A DNA stretch of 56,286 nt from Bacteroidetes bacterium UBA4414 (GCA_002389765.1 DGQM01000016.1:7561-63846), one strand, 5' to 3'. Shown: positions 43,734 through 52,726, counted from the stretch's first letter. Numbers and translations: made by a program. Notes: generated by a model from the letters alone, not told the origin.

Positions 43734-44762
43734 ATGGCAATACAAAAGCTGGCAATAGACGATTTTCTGCAACTGGCAAAAGAACACACCGTAATAGATG
43801 TACGCAGCCCCGGCGAATATAATCATGCGCATATACCGGGCGCACTCAGCCTGCCATTATTCAATGATGAAGAAAGAAAAGTAGTAGGTACTGCCTACAA
43901 ACAACAAAGCAGAGAAACCGCTATTAAAATAGGGCTTGACTACTACGGCAGCAAAATGCGCACGATGGTAGAGCAAGTGGAACAATGGCTGCAAGACAAA
44001 CAAGACAAAACAGTACTGGTACACTGCTGGCGTGGCGGTATGCGTAGCGCGGGTGTAGCATGGCTGCTGGATTTGTATGGCTTCAAAGTATATACACTGA
44101 TTGGGGGGTACAAAGCCTTCCGTACAAAAGTGCTGACACAGTTCACTCAGCCCTATCAGTTTCGCATAATTGGTGGCTATACAGGTTCGGGCAAAACAGA
44201 AGTATTGCACAAAATGAGTGGCAGCATTGTAGACCTGGAAGCCATTGCAGGACACAGAGGTTCTGCTTTTGGTGCTGTTGAGGGTGTAGAACAACCATCG
44301 CAGGAGATGTTTGAAAACAGGCTTGCTTTGCAACTGATACTACACCAACAAGAAACGATATGGCTGGAAGATGAAAGCCAACGTGTGGGACATGTAAACA
44401 TCCCTCATGAGTTGTGGCGGCAAATGCGTGCATCGCAGGTATATTTTCTGGATGTACCTTTTGAAGAAAGACTGCAATACATTGTTGCCGGCTATGGCAA
44501 AAAAGACAAAGACAAACTGGTGAGCGCCATCATGCGCATACAGAAAAGGCTGGGGCCACTGGAAACAAAGACTGCCATCAATCATCTGCTGGAAGATAAT
44601 ATCAGCGATTGCTTTGCGATACTGCTGAAGTACTACGACAAGCAATACAAAAAAGGACTACAGGAACGTAAGCCAGAACAGGTACATACAATAACATGCG
44701 GCAATACCAATGCTGCCAACAATGCTATACTGATAGCCAATACAATAAGACAACATGGATAA
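43734..44762 (+). CDS. mnmH: tRNA 2-selenouridine synthase
   Basis: This 342-residue enzyme (also called SelU/YbbB) replaces the 2-thio group of wobble uridine 34 in tRNAs by selenium through a geranylated intermediate. It has an N-terminal rhodanese domain with catalytic Cys98 in VHCWRGGMRS, the conserved IDVRSPGEY start, and a C-terminal P-loop domain with Walker A GGYTGSGKT (147-155). All expected motifs are present. Its last 8 bases overlap selD, so the selenium donor and the user are translated together. Confidence 0.93.
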   Translation: MAIQKLAIDDFLQLAKEHTVIDVRSPGEYNHAHIPGALSLPLFNDEERKVVGTAYKQQSRETAIKIGLDYYGSKMRTMVEQVEQWLQDKQDKTVLVHCWRGGMRSAGVAWLLDLYGFKVYTLIGGYKAFRTKVLTQFTQPYQFRIIGGYTGSGKTEVLHKMSGSIVDLEAIAGHRGSAFGAVEGVEQPSQEMFENRLALQLILHQQETIWLEDESQRVGHVNIPHELWRQMRASQVYFLDVPFEERLQYIVAGYGKKDKDKLVSAIMRIQKRLGPLETKTAINHLLEDNISDCFAILLKYYDKQYKKGLQERKPEQVHTITCGNTNAANNAILIANTIRQHG

Positions 44763-45822
44763 TACCACTACCGATATAAAACTGACACAATACTCTCATG
44801 GTGCAGGATGCGGCTGCAAGATAGCACCTGCTGTACTGGAGCAGATCTTGAAAGGAAGCATTAGCCTACCCAACAACACACAACTACTGGTGGGCAATGA
44901 GAGCAAAGACGATGCAGCTGTGTATGATTTGGGCAATGGCACTGCACTGATATCTACCACCGACTTCTTTATGCCGATAGTAGATGATGCTTTCGACTTT
45001 GGGCGGATAGCAGCTGCCAATGCCATCAGCGATGTGTATGCTATGGGCGGCAAACCGCTTATAGCAATTGCCATATTGGGATGGCCTGTTGAGAAACTAC
45101 CTGCAGAGCTTGCACAACAACTGATAGCTGGTGGCAGGGCTACCTGCGATGCAGCCGGTATACCACTGGCAGGCGGGCACAGCATAGATAGTACAGAGCC
45201 TATCTTCGGACTGGCAGTGACGGGTATTGTATCCATAGAAAACCTGAAACAGAACAATACAGCGAAAGAAGGTGATGTATTGTTTCTTACTAAGCCATTG
45301 GGTGTGGGAATACTCTCTACCGCACAAAAACGTGGTGTGCTGACTCCTGAACTACAACCGCTAATGGTAGAACAAATGGCTAAGCTGAACAATATTGGCG
45401 AAGCACTCGGCAATATAAAAGGTGTGCATGCTATGACAGATGTAACAGGCTTCGGGCTATTAGGGCACCTGATAGAAATGGCTGATGGCAGCGGACTTGG
45501 CGCAGAACTATACTATAATAAACTGCAAATACTGGATGGGGCTAAAGAATACCTTGCACAACGCATCGTACCCGATGCTACCTACCGCAACTGGAATAGC
45601 TATAGTACACAGGTAGGTTTTGAAACAGGTGTAGATGTAATGCAGGCATTCAGCATACTACCCGACCCTCAAACAAATGGCGGCATGCTGATAAGTGTAG
45701 TACCTGAAACTGTGAATGAAGTAACAGCGTTATTTAAAGCAAGCGGACTGGATGGTTTTATAGAACCTATTGGTAAGATGACTGTGAAGGGTGAGAAGAC
45801 AGTGAAGGTGGTGAATGTGTAA
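44755..45822 (+). CDS. selD: Selenide, water dikinase
   Basis: This 355-residue enzyme makes selenophosphate from selenide and ATP. It is closely similar to E. coli SelD from the start: YSHGAGCGCKIAP, where Cys19 and Lys22 correspond to the catalytic Cys17 and Lys20 of E. coli. Further conserved blocks are STTDFFMPIVDD, ISDVYAMGGKPL, AGGHSIDSTEPIFGLAVTG and MTDVTGFGLLGHLIEM. Being a Cys-type enzyme, it does not itself require selenocysteine. It overlaps mnmH by 8 bases. Neither selA nor selB is in the window. Confidence 0.95.
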   Translation: MDNTTTDIKLTQYSHGAGCGCKIAPAVLEQILKGSISLPNNTQLLVGNESKDDAAVYDLGNGTALISTTDFFMPIVDDAFDFGRIAAANAISDVYAMGGKPLIAIAILGWPVEKLPAELAQQLIAGGRATCDAAGIPLAGGHSIDSTEPIFGLAVTGIVSIENLKQNNTAKEGDVLFLTKPLGVGILSTAQKRGVLTPELQPLMVEQMAKLNNIGEALGNIKGVHAMTDVTGFGLLGHLIEMADGSGLGAELYYNKLQILDGAKEYLAQRIVPDATYRNWNSYSTQVGFETGVDVMQAFSILPDPQTNGGMLISVVPETVNEVTALFKASGLDGFIEPIGKMTVKGEKTVKVVNV

Positions 45823-45827
45823 ATGGT

Positions 45828-46280
45828 TTAAAACTCCGGAGTATATTTTGTAGTGACTATATCATTTTCAAAAACGATACAGAAATACATTTCTCGATTG
45901 AAATATGTCGAATTATCCGGTAGTGCTATAATTGCAGACAGCCATTCAGAAAATGAAGTATTTAGTATATCTACAACTTGTAGATTCACATCGTCTTTAA
46001 TCTTATAGTCAACACAGGACAAGTAAACGAATATCCTTTTGTATTGAGGGTTTGTATTTGCATTACGATACTTGCTATCAAAACCAGAAGGCATTAGAAA
46101 TTTACACTCAAAAACACGGGGTATGTTCTTTGCATAATATCTAACATAGATAGGAAGCTCTACTTTTAAGCTATTAAAAGCAGCCTGTATTTCTGATGTT
46201 TTCAGCACATAGCTCATCCCTTTAGGCACGGGAGGTTTCTCAATATTGTACTGATTATCCATAAATAGTTTATAGGTCAT
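45828..46280 (-). CDS. Hypothetical AT-rich protein
   Basis: This 150-residue soluble protein has no motif I recognise. It is rich in Tyr, Asn, Phe and Ile (VELPIYVRYYAKNIPRVF, FNREMYFCIVFEND) and looks mixed alpha/beta. Starting at 46280 or at 46262 (MDNQYNIEK) are both possible. G+C is low (19 of 60 in a counted line), well below selD and the acyl-CoA synthetase on either side, suggesting a late arrival. It begins 6 bases after the acyl-CoA synthetase stop on the same strand and is convergent with selD (5-base gap). Confidence 0.55.
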   Translation of the reverse strand: MTYKLFMDNQYNIEKPPVPKGMSYVLKTSEIQAAFNSLKVELPIYVRYYAKNIPRVFECKFLMPSGFDSKYRNANTNPQYKRIFVYLSCVDYKIKDDVNLQVVDILNTSFSEWLSAIIALPDNSTYFNREMYFCIVFENDIVTTKYTPEF

Positions 46281-46286
46281 TTATAT

Positions 46287-48065
46287 TTACTCTCCATAAA
46301 TTCCCTCAATCACATTGGCATATTTCTGCTCAATGATTTTGCGTTTCAGTTTGATGGTTGGTGTCATTTCACCACCGTCAATAGTCCACTCATTGGGGAG
46401 CAGTGCAAATTTCTTTATCTGTTCAGGGTGGCTGAATAACGGATTGAATTTGTCTACCTGTTTTTGCACCAGCTCTATTACTTCAGGCATTTTTACCAAT
46501 GCCTCGTTGCTATCGGGGGCGGCAGGCATATTATGGTCTTTCATGTACTTGCGGATGTTGGCAATAGCGGGCACTATCAACGCACTAACAAACTTGCGTC
46601 CGTTACCTATTACCATTATTTGCTCTATGAAAGGACTCTCCTTCATTTTATTCTCTACCACCTGCGGTGCTACATATTTGCCACCTGCAGTTTTGAATAT
46701 TTCTTTTTTGCGGTCTGTTATTTTAAGGAAGCGGCCTTCTACCCATTCGCCAATATCACCTGTTTTAAACCAACCATCTGCGTCAAAAGCTTCCTTCGTT
46801 AGTTGCGGATTTTTGTAATAGCCCATCATCACATTGCGACCTTTTACCAGTATCTCTCCGTCTTCGCCCAGTTTTACCTGTACATTCTGTACTACAGGGC
46901 CTATGGTACCTACACGACGGTCTTCGCTGGCAAATTTGTTTACAGATATAACAGGCGACGTTTCTGTAAGCCCATAGCCTTCCATAATAGGTATGTTGGC
47001 TGAAGAGAATACACGTATCAGGCGTTGCTGACATGCTGCTGCACCTGTTACAATGGCTTTCACGCTACAACCAAGTGCTTCTCTCCATTTTTTGAAAACC
47101 AAAGCGTTGGCTATCGATAGCTGTATGCGATACCACAAGCTGCCCGGTTTTGCATTATCATATTTGAAGCCCAAATCTAATGCCCAGAAGAACAATGCAC
47201 GTTTGATGCCTTTCAGCTCCATACCTTTTGCCAGTATCTTTTCATATACTTTCTCCAACAGGCGTGGTACGGTTGTGAATACAATAGGCTGTACCTCTTT
47301 CAGGTTTTCGCCGATGGTATCCATGCTTTCGGCATAGTAGATGGAGACAGCCGCATTGATATATATGTAGCTAACCATCTTTTCAAAAATATGGTTCAGC
47401 GGCAGGAAGCTGAGTGCCTTGCCGCCTCTTACTGCAAACCAGAATTCGCACTCACAATCCAACACATTGCGAACAATGTTTTCATGGCTCAGCATTACAC
47501 CTTTCGGGTTGCCTGTTGTGCCGGATGTATAGATGATGGTTGCCAGTGTTTTTTCTGTGATGCGATTCACAATCGAAGCATCGGGCTGCAAGTTTTTATT
47601 GATGAGTTCTTTCCAGTTTTTAACGCCTTGTATTTCATCGAAAGAATAGATATGCTGTAAAGTAGGCACTTGCGTGAACGCATCTTTGAAGCGCTCATAC
47701 ATTTCGGCGTTTGCAATGAACAGAATACGCACTTCTGCTTCGTTCAGCACATACACCAAATCGTTCGGGCTGATGGTTGGATATAGCGGTGTTAATACAG
47801 CACCTGTTTGCTGCACGCCAAGATCAGTAATCAACCATTCGGGACGGTTGGGCGATATCAACGCTATTTTCTCTTGCACCTCCGGCTCTAACACATCGTT
47901 TTTGATGCCAAGTGTCAATAGTCCGCCGCAGAGCTTGGCTGCCATATCCCATGCTACTGCATTTGAATAGGTGCGATATGCTCCGTTTTCCTTACCTGCC
48001 AGCATTACCCCGTTGGGGTCTTCTGCTACACGTTTAGCTACAAAATCAAATAGGCGCGTTATCAT
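46287..48065 (-). CDS. Long-chain fatty acid--CoA ligase
   Basis: This 592-residue AMP-dependent acyl-CoA synthetase activates long-chain fatty acids. It shows the P-loop-like core TIIYTSGTTGNPKG, the acyl-AMP motif GYGLTETSPVIS, GWFKTGDIGE, and the gate/hinge block LKITDRKKEIFKTAGGKYVAP. The KYDNAKPGSLWYRIQ insertion and length match the Bacteroidota/mycobacterial long-chain type. No signal peptide. Genes upstream are divergent; the AT-rich hypothetical gene follows 6 bases downstream. Confidence 0.92.
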   Translation of the reverse strand: MITRLFDFVAKRVAEDPNGVMLAGKENGAYRTYSNAVAWDMAAKLCGGLLTLGIKNDVLEPEVQEKIALISPNRPEWLITDLGVQQTGAVLTPLYPTISPNDLVYVLNEAEVRILFIANAEMYERFKDAFTQVPTLQHIYSFDEIQGVKNWKELINKNLQPDASIVNRITEKTLATIIYTSGTTGNPKGVMLSHENIVRNVLDCECEFWFAVRGGKALSFLPLNHIFEKMVSYIYINAAVSIYYAESMDTIGENLKEVQPIVFTTVPRLLEKVYEKILAKGMELKGIKRALFFWALDLGFKYDNAKPGSLWYRIQLSIANALVFKKWREALGCSVKAIVTGAAACQQRLIRVFSSANIPIMEGYGLTETSPVISVNKFASEDRRVGTIGPVVQNVQVKLGEDGEILVKGRNVMMGYYKNPQLTKEAFDADGWFKTGDIGEWVEGRFLKITDRKKEIFKTAGGKYVAPQVVENKMKESPFIEQIMVIGNGRKFVSALIVPAIANIRKYMKDHNMPAAPDSNEALVKMPEVIELVQKQVDKFNPLFSHPEQIKKFALLPNEWTIDGGEMTPTIKLKRKIIEQKYANVIEGIYGE

Positions 48066-48196
48066 ACCTAAATTTAATATTTTTTGATGACTTGATAAAT
48101 AGCTATAAGCCTTGTAAAGAGATATAACACAGTATTTTAACAGATGTTGTGATATAGCTTGTCAACCAATAAATATTTTTCTACTAATTTCACCCC

Positions 48197-48841
48197 GTGC
48201 GTTTAAGCCTGGAACATATAGTACCCATACCGCTGAAGGATAAGATAAATGAATACAATTCACGCGTTTGGAATCAGCAATTGACTTTCAACAGTGGTGA
48301 GCGTGTATTTATACAAGCACCATCGGGCACGGGCAAGACAACGCTGATACATTTTCTGTATGGGTTGAGAAAAGACTACGAAGGCAAAATACACTGGAGT
48401 GCATTTAAAATGCATGAAATAAATCGCGAACAACTTTCTCAATTGAGGGCATCATCTGTAAGCGTTATATTTCAAGATATGCGACTGTTTCCCGAACTGA
48501 CTACTTGGGAAAACATAGAAGTGAAACGCAGGCTTACCAATACCGTAAGTGAATATGACGCGGAGAAATGGCTGGATAAGTTGGGTGTGAAACATAAAGC
48601 AGACAGCCCTGCCAGCAAACTATCTTACGGAGAACAACAGCGAGTAGCCATTGTACGCGCATTGGTGCAGCCGTTTGAATGGTTGATAATGGATGAACCG
48701 TTCAGCCATCTGGACTATGCCAACAGGCAGCGTGCTATAGCACTGATAGATGAAGTAGCCACAATGAACAGAGCAGGACTACTACTGGCAGATCTTGATG
48801 ATAATGATTATTTCACCTATTCAAGAAAACTGCTGCTGTGA
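48197..48841 (+). CDS. ABC transporter ATP-binding protein with altered H-loop
   Basis: This 214-residue ATPase starts with GTG. It has Walker A APSGTGKTT (41-49), Q-loop Q93 in IFQDMRLFPE, signature LSYGEQQR (142-149) and Walker B LIMDEPFSHLD (163-173). At the switch (H-loop) position, normally a His after the next beta strand (VTHD), it reads LLLADLDDND, so Asp199 takes the place of His. It then ends quickly (YSRKLLL). I recall related Bacteroidota ATPases of this FtsX-partner group also lacking the His, so the change may be a family trait. The stop overlaps the permease start by 4 bases. Confidence 0.87.
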   Translation: MRLSLEHIVPIPLKDKINEYNSRVWNQQLTFNSGERVFIQAPSGTGKTTLIHFLYGLRKDYEGKIHWSAFKMHEINREQLSQLRASSVSVIFQDMRLFPELTTWENIEVKRRLTNTVSEYDAEKWLDKLGVKHKADSPASKLSYGEQQRVAIVRALVQPFEWLIMDEPFSHLDYANRQRAIALIDEVATMNRAGLLLADLDDNDYFTYSRKLLL

Positions 48842-50043
48842 AACCACTGAAACAATCGCGCCTTGTACAAAAGTTATTGCTTCGCCACCGCAGCAACAAC
48901 AGGTTGTGGGCATCGCTCATAGCCTTGTTTGCAGGCACTACCCTTCTGCTGATAGCCGTGATGATATGGTGGAACTTCAGCCTGATACTAAGCGGCACGC
49001 ACGATAATGATAGCCTTGGCAGCACCTTCCTCACGATAGGCAAGCAGGTAACAGACCAATCGATGGGTAAAAAAGGCGCATCGCTTTTTACACCCAAAGA
49101 AATATCGACTATTGAGAATGCACCACAAGTGCAGGATGTAGGCATGTTGGTATCGAACAGATTCCCTGTGTATGCATCGCTGAGTGTGGCAAACGGCTTT
49201 TCTACAGATATGTTTCTGGAAGCAGTGCCGGACAGGTTTATGGATAAGCAACCCAATGGCTGGAGTTGGCAAGAAGGCAATACACAAGTACCCATCATAC
49301 TATCTTCTGATTTTTTGAACCTGTATAACTACGGTTTTGCGCTGAGTCAGAACTTACCACAACTATCGCAGACTACCATACAGGCACTGGCATTTGATAT
49401 AACCATTGGCAGAGGCTTATATACAGAACAATATACAGGACGCGTAGTTGGCTTCAGCGACCGTATTAGCTCGGTATTAGTACCGCAATCTTTTATAGAG
49501 CATGGCAATAAAACATTTGCACCGAATGTACCTGTTGCGCCATCACGACTGATACTACAGGTAAAAGACCCGAGTGATAAACGCTTTGCTGAGTTTCTGC
49601 AAATGAACAACTATACCACCAATACCGAACAACTGCGTTGGAACAAAATGCGCGGTGTAGTAGATGCGGTAGCATCGGGCACAGGTGTATTGGCATTGTT
49701 GCTCATGGGCATCGGCACACTGGTATTTATATTGTTTATAGAACTGACCATTGCCAAAGCAGAGGCATCACTATCGCTATTGCTGCAAATGGGGTATAGC
49801 CCACGCTACCTTGCCATGTTTATGATGCGCAGGTTTGTACCGCTGATTGTGATAACACTACTAGCATCTACCATAGTAGCCGTAATACTGCAAGAGGTAA
49901 TAGCTGCTAAAGGTACCGCACTGAACGTAACGCTACCACACCTGCCGGGATGGCCTGTATGGGCGGCACTTGCAGTAAGTGCAGGTGCATTGCTGGCATT
50001 TGTAAGCAGGGCAATTTTCAAAGCTATTAACCAAGAGCAATAA
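48838..50043 (+). CDS. FtsX-like ABC permease
   Basis: This 401-residue membrane protein starts with GTG at 48838, inside the preceding stop (GTGA overlap). An N-terminal helix (~residues 23-48: LWASLIALFAGTTLLLIAVM) is followed by a ~220-residue periplasmic domain and three C-terminal helices (GVLALLLMGIGTLVFILFIE, RRFVPLIVITLLASTIVAVI, WPVWAALAVSAGALLAFVS). This 1+3 topology is that of FtsX/MacB/LolC-type permeases, which move envelope material or signal instead of importing nutrients. It must partner the ATPase gene it overlaps. Cargo unknown. Confidence 0.85.
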   Translation: MKPLKQSRLVQKLLLRHRSNNRLWASLIALFAGTTLLLIAVMIWWNFSLILSGTHDNDSLGSTFLTIGKQVTDQSMGKKGASLFTPKEISTIENAPQVQDVGMLVSNRFPVYASLSVANGFSTDMFLEAVPDRFMDKQPNGWSWQEGNTQVPIILSSDFLNLYNYGFALSQNLPQLSQTTIQALAFDITIGRGLYTEQYTGRVVGFSDRISSVLVPQSFIEHGNKTFAPNVPVAPSRLILQVKDPSDKRFAEFLQMNNYTTNTEQLRWNKMRGVVDAVASGTGVLALLLMGIGTLVFILFIELTIAKAEASLSLLLQMGYSPRYLAMFMMRRFVPLIVITLLASTIVAVILQEVIAAKGTALNVTLPHLPGWPVWAALAVSAGALLAFVSRAIFKAINQEQ

Positions 50044-50079
50044 GCCACATACGCTACCTGTATTTATGTATATTAGCGT

Positions 50080-50628
50080 ATGGAAACGAACTTAGGCATT
50101 GGCTCTCGTGTAGAGCACCCTCACTTTGGCAAAGGTGTAATTGTAGACCTTGCCAGCGAAACATATACTATCTGGTTCAAATCACAGAACGGCACAAAAA
50201 GCATCAATAAAGATTATGAACTGAAAGTGCTGCAAGCTACAGAAGCAGGCAGCGAACCAACCACTGCAGGTGGGCTGACCCTTGCAGATATAGAACAAGC
50301 ATTGGACAATATACTGGAACGCAGGCTGCACGATATGCAACTGGTACCAATGGGCACTAAATGGAATAATGGGGTGATGATACTAAAGCCCGGAGATGAT
50401 AGCTTGCAGCCAAAAGAAGTACCTATAGAAACCTTTTTTCATAAAATAGTAATGGTGCGCGACAGGATGCGCCTGATAGAACAGAAAGTGAATGCGCATA
50501 AAGTACTTACTGATGAAGAGAAGGTAGATATACAACAATACATTACCGCTGTGTATGGCTCGCTGACAACATTTAATGTACTGTTTAAAGAAATGCACCA
50601 CCAGTTTAAAGGTAGCAGCAAAGATTAG
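50080..50628 (+). CDS. Hypothetical protein with Tudor/KOW-like N-terminus
   Basis: This 182-residue protein begins METNLGIGSRVEHPHFGKGVIVD, a pattern like the small beta-barrel at the C-terminus of UvrD/PcrA helicases, which contacts RNA polymerase. The rest (LADIEQALDNILERRLHDM, PIETFFHKIVMVRDRMRL, IQQYITAVYGSLTTF) is helical and unrecognised. A role near transcription is only an inference. It ends tail to tail with the cupin gene, overlapping by 4 bases (TTAG, 50625-50628). Confidence 0.7.
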   Translation: METNLGIGSRVEHPHFGKGVIVDLASETYTIWFKSQNGTKSINKDYELKVLQATEAGSEPTTAGGLTLADIEQALDNILERRLHDMQLVPMGTKWNNGVMILKPGDDSLQPKEVPIETFFHKIVMVRDRMRLIEQKVNAHKVLTDEEKVDIQQYITAVYGSLTTFNVLFKEMHHQFKGSSKD

Positions 50629-51134
50629 CGTGTTAACTCATCTATGATAGAAGCGTGTTGCGGGTATTGTTGCTGCAACGCGCTTTTTTGTGCCAGTTCA
50701 AAATCGGCAAAATCGAAGCCAGGCGCTACCGTGCAGCCACAAAGACAATAAGCATCTGCCACCTCTACCCTAGATGCAAACCAGCTACCGGCAGGTATCA
50801 ATATCTGTGGTTGTTCGCCCGTTTCTATATCAAGCCCAAGTTTGTGTACATGTAATGTTCCATCAGGTTTCATCTCATAAATACGAAGCCCTGCACCATC
50901 ATAATAATGCCACATCTCGTCGGACGCAATGCGGTGAAAAGCAGAAAAGTCGCCATGCTCCAATAAGAAGTAAATAGCTGTCGAAGCGTTGCGCTCACCC
51001 GTGTGTTCGGGCCTTAAAACCTGTTGAGGAAATGTTAAAGCAGCACGATACGTTTCTCTGAATGCTCCACCTTCCACATGGCTTTCCATCTGTAGTTTTT
51101 CCTTCCAATACATTGCTGAGCGCGGGTTTTGCAT
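50625..51134 (-). CDS. Cupin_5 (DUF985) family protein
   Basis: This 169-residue cytoplasmic protein fits the cupin_5/DUF985 group: HVEGGAFRETYRAAL, ASTAIYFLLEHGDFSAFHRI, DEMWHYYDGAGLRIYEM and ILIPAGSWFASR. The histidines in the FHRI and MWHYY segments could ligate a metal, but the biochemical activity of this group is unknown. Size and order are normal. It overlaps the preceding gene on the plus strand by 4 bases. Confidence 0.87.
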   Translation of the reverse strand: MQNPRSAMYWKEKLQMESHVEGGAFRETYRAALTFPQQVLRPEHTGERNASTAIYFLLEHGDFSAFHRIASDEMWHYYDGAGLRIYEMKPDGTLHVHKLGLDIETGEQPQILIPAGSWFASRVEVADAYCLCGCTVAPGFDFADFELAQKSALQQQYPQHASIIDELTR

Positions 51135-51248
51135 AAACTATTATTTGCGCTAAGATATGTTAGAACCTTGTTAAATGAGCATACCGCGAGGAAATTGGCA
51201 CACAACAGGCATACTTGTTGCCTATGTATCTGCAAGTAAATGAATTGT

Positions 51249-51890
51249 ATGAAACGCTTATTACTCATTGGTTTGATTTTTGCAGTAGCAACAACTCTTA
51301 CATCCTGCGTAAAGAATGAATATTATAATGCAAACCCAAACACAAATACACCTGTAGGATATCAGAATATATTTGACGATAATTTTGACTACGACTCGCA
51401 CAACTGGTCGTTTACAGATGCTTACAACAATGCATCCGTACGCATTACAGGCGGACAGTTGAAATATGTGTATAATCCTGCTAATGACGGCACAAACACA
51501 GTAGCAGTAAACACGGGGCTCAATACTAATTACAACTTCCTTATACAAACACGCATGCAATCGAATAATGCTATGGGTTTGGTTTGGGGTGTATCTAACA
51601 ACGACTATGGTTTTTCGCTGTTTATAGATGATCAAGGATATTTTGCCGTGTACAAAGAAGGTAATGCAAACACAGCCGTAAAAACATTGATAGATTGGCA
51701 ATATAACAGTGCCATTGTAGCAGGTTGGAATAATATAGAAGTGGAACAACAAGGCGACTACTGGATAGGATATGCCAATGGCAAGAAACTGTTTGAGATA
51801 GCAGCGCAGAATTTATATGGCAGTAAGGTGGGGTATATAGTAATGGCGGGCACTACGGGTTATGCAGATTATTTGACCGTTCAGTGGTAA
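51249..51890 (+). CDS. Lipoprotein with lectin-like fold
   Basis: From ATG at 51249 this is a 213-residue lipoprotein: signal MKRLLLIGLIFAVATTLTSC with Cys20. (ATG at 51240 is a weaker alternative.) The mature part looks like a concanavalin/3-keto-disaccharide-hydrolase-like sandwich: FDDNFDYDSHNWSF, ITGGQLKYVYN, WGVSNNDYGFSLFIDDQGYF, WNNIEVEQQGDYWIGYANGK. Such domains bind carbohydrate or serve as scaffolds on the cell surface; no catalytic residue can be claimed. It is monocistronic, ending before the hairpin at 51927-51959. Confidence 0.72.
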   Translation: MKRLLLIGLIFAVATTLTSCVKNEYYNANPNTNTPVGYQNIFDDNFDYDSHNWSFTDAYNNASVRITGGQLKYVYNPANDGTNTVAVNTGLNTNYNFLIQTRMQSNNAMGLVWGVSNNDYGFSLFIDDQGYFAVYKEGNANTAVKTLIDWQYNSAIVAGWNNIEVEQQGDYWIGYANGKKLFEIAAQNLYGSKVGYIVMAGTTGYADYLTVQW

Positions 51891-51926
51891 AAACTGTAGC
51901 CTGGGTGCATGGCTAGGGCACAAAAG

Positions 51927-51959
51927 ATAAATCCTTGTAACTTAGTTGCAGGGATTTAT
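51927..51959 (+). terminator. Probable terminator or leader hairpin
   Basis: ATAAATCC (51927-51934) pairs with GGATTTAT (51952-51959), followed by TATTTATG. It ends only 5 bases before the LOG-family start codon at 51965, so it either terminates the lipoprotein gene or folds over the translation start of the next. Confidence 0.42.
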
Positions 51960-51964
51960 TATTT

Positions 51965-52726
51965 ATGAGCGATACGAATGGCCTGAATGGCAAACATTTT
52001 ACACCTGTAGGCTCTCCTAAAGAAGCGGTGTTTTTGGAAGGCCCGCAATCTAGATGGCAGGAGCTGAAATTTCTTTTTAAAGTAATGCGCCAGTTTATAC
52101 ATGGGTTCAGGAAACTACATTTTCTAGGCCCTTGTGTTACGGTGTTTGGTTCTGCCAGATTCAAAGAAGACCACCCGTATTATCAACTGGCTAGGGAAGT
52201 AGGCCGCGGTGTAGCCGACTTGGGCTTTACAGTAATGACTGGTGGCGGCCCCGGCATAATGGAAGCTGCCAATCGTGGTGCACAGGAAGCAGGCGGTATA
52301 TCTGTAGGATGTAATATTATCCTTCCACATGAGCAAAACCCCAATCCTTATCTGGATCACTGGGTAGATTTTGAATACTTCTTCGTACGCAAAACACTGT
52401 TGAGTAAATACTCTTATGGATTTGTAGTAATGCCGGGGGGCTATGGTACGCTTGATGAATTTTTTGAAGCCATTACATTGATACAAACAGGTAAGTTTCA
52501 AAAATTCCCTGTTGTGCTGATGGGCAAAGAATACCATAAAGACCTGTATAACCATATACAAAGCATGGTTAAGAATAAAACCATATCTGATATAGATACA
52601 GACCTGTTTCTATATACAGATAGTATTGAGGAAGCGATGGCACACCTGAATAAATACGGGGTGGAGGGTTTTAAACTAAAACGCAGAAAACGCATCAGAC
52701 CATCAGGCATACTTGGGGAGAAATAG
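51965..52726 (+). CDS. LOG-family (TIGR00730) nucleotide phosphoribohydrolase-like protein
   Basis: This 253-residue protein belongs to the LOG/'lysine decarboxylase-like' Rossmann family. It carries the diagnostic VMTGGGPGIMEAANRG (90-104) and PGGYGTLDEFFE (157-168) motifs, with R142 in FVRKTLL as the conserved arginine and E165 as the acid. Known members cleave ribose-5-phosphate from cytokinin or purine nucleotide monophosphates (EC 3.2.2.n1 type). Length and N-terminal extension fit the longer bacterial group. Upstream is a hairpin; the histidine kinase gene starts 72 bases downstream. Confidence 0.9.
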   Translation: MSDTNGLNGKHFTPVGSPKEAVFLEGPQSRWQELKFLFKVMRQFIHGFRKLHFLGPCVTVFGSARFKEDHPYYQLAREVGRGVADLGFTVMTGGGPGIMEAANRGAQEAGGISVGCNIILPHEQNPNPYLDHWVDFEYFFVRKTLLSKYSYGFVVMPGGYGTLDEFFEAITLIQTGKFQKFPVVLMGKEYHKDLYNHIQSMVKNKTISDIDTDLFLYTDSIEEAMAHLNKYGVEGFKLKRRKRIRPSGILGEK

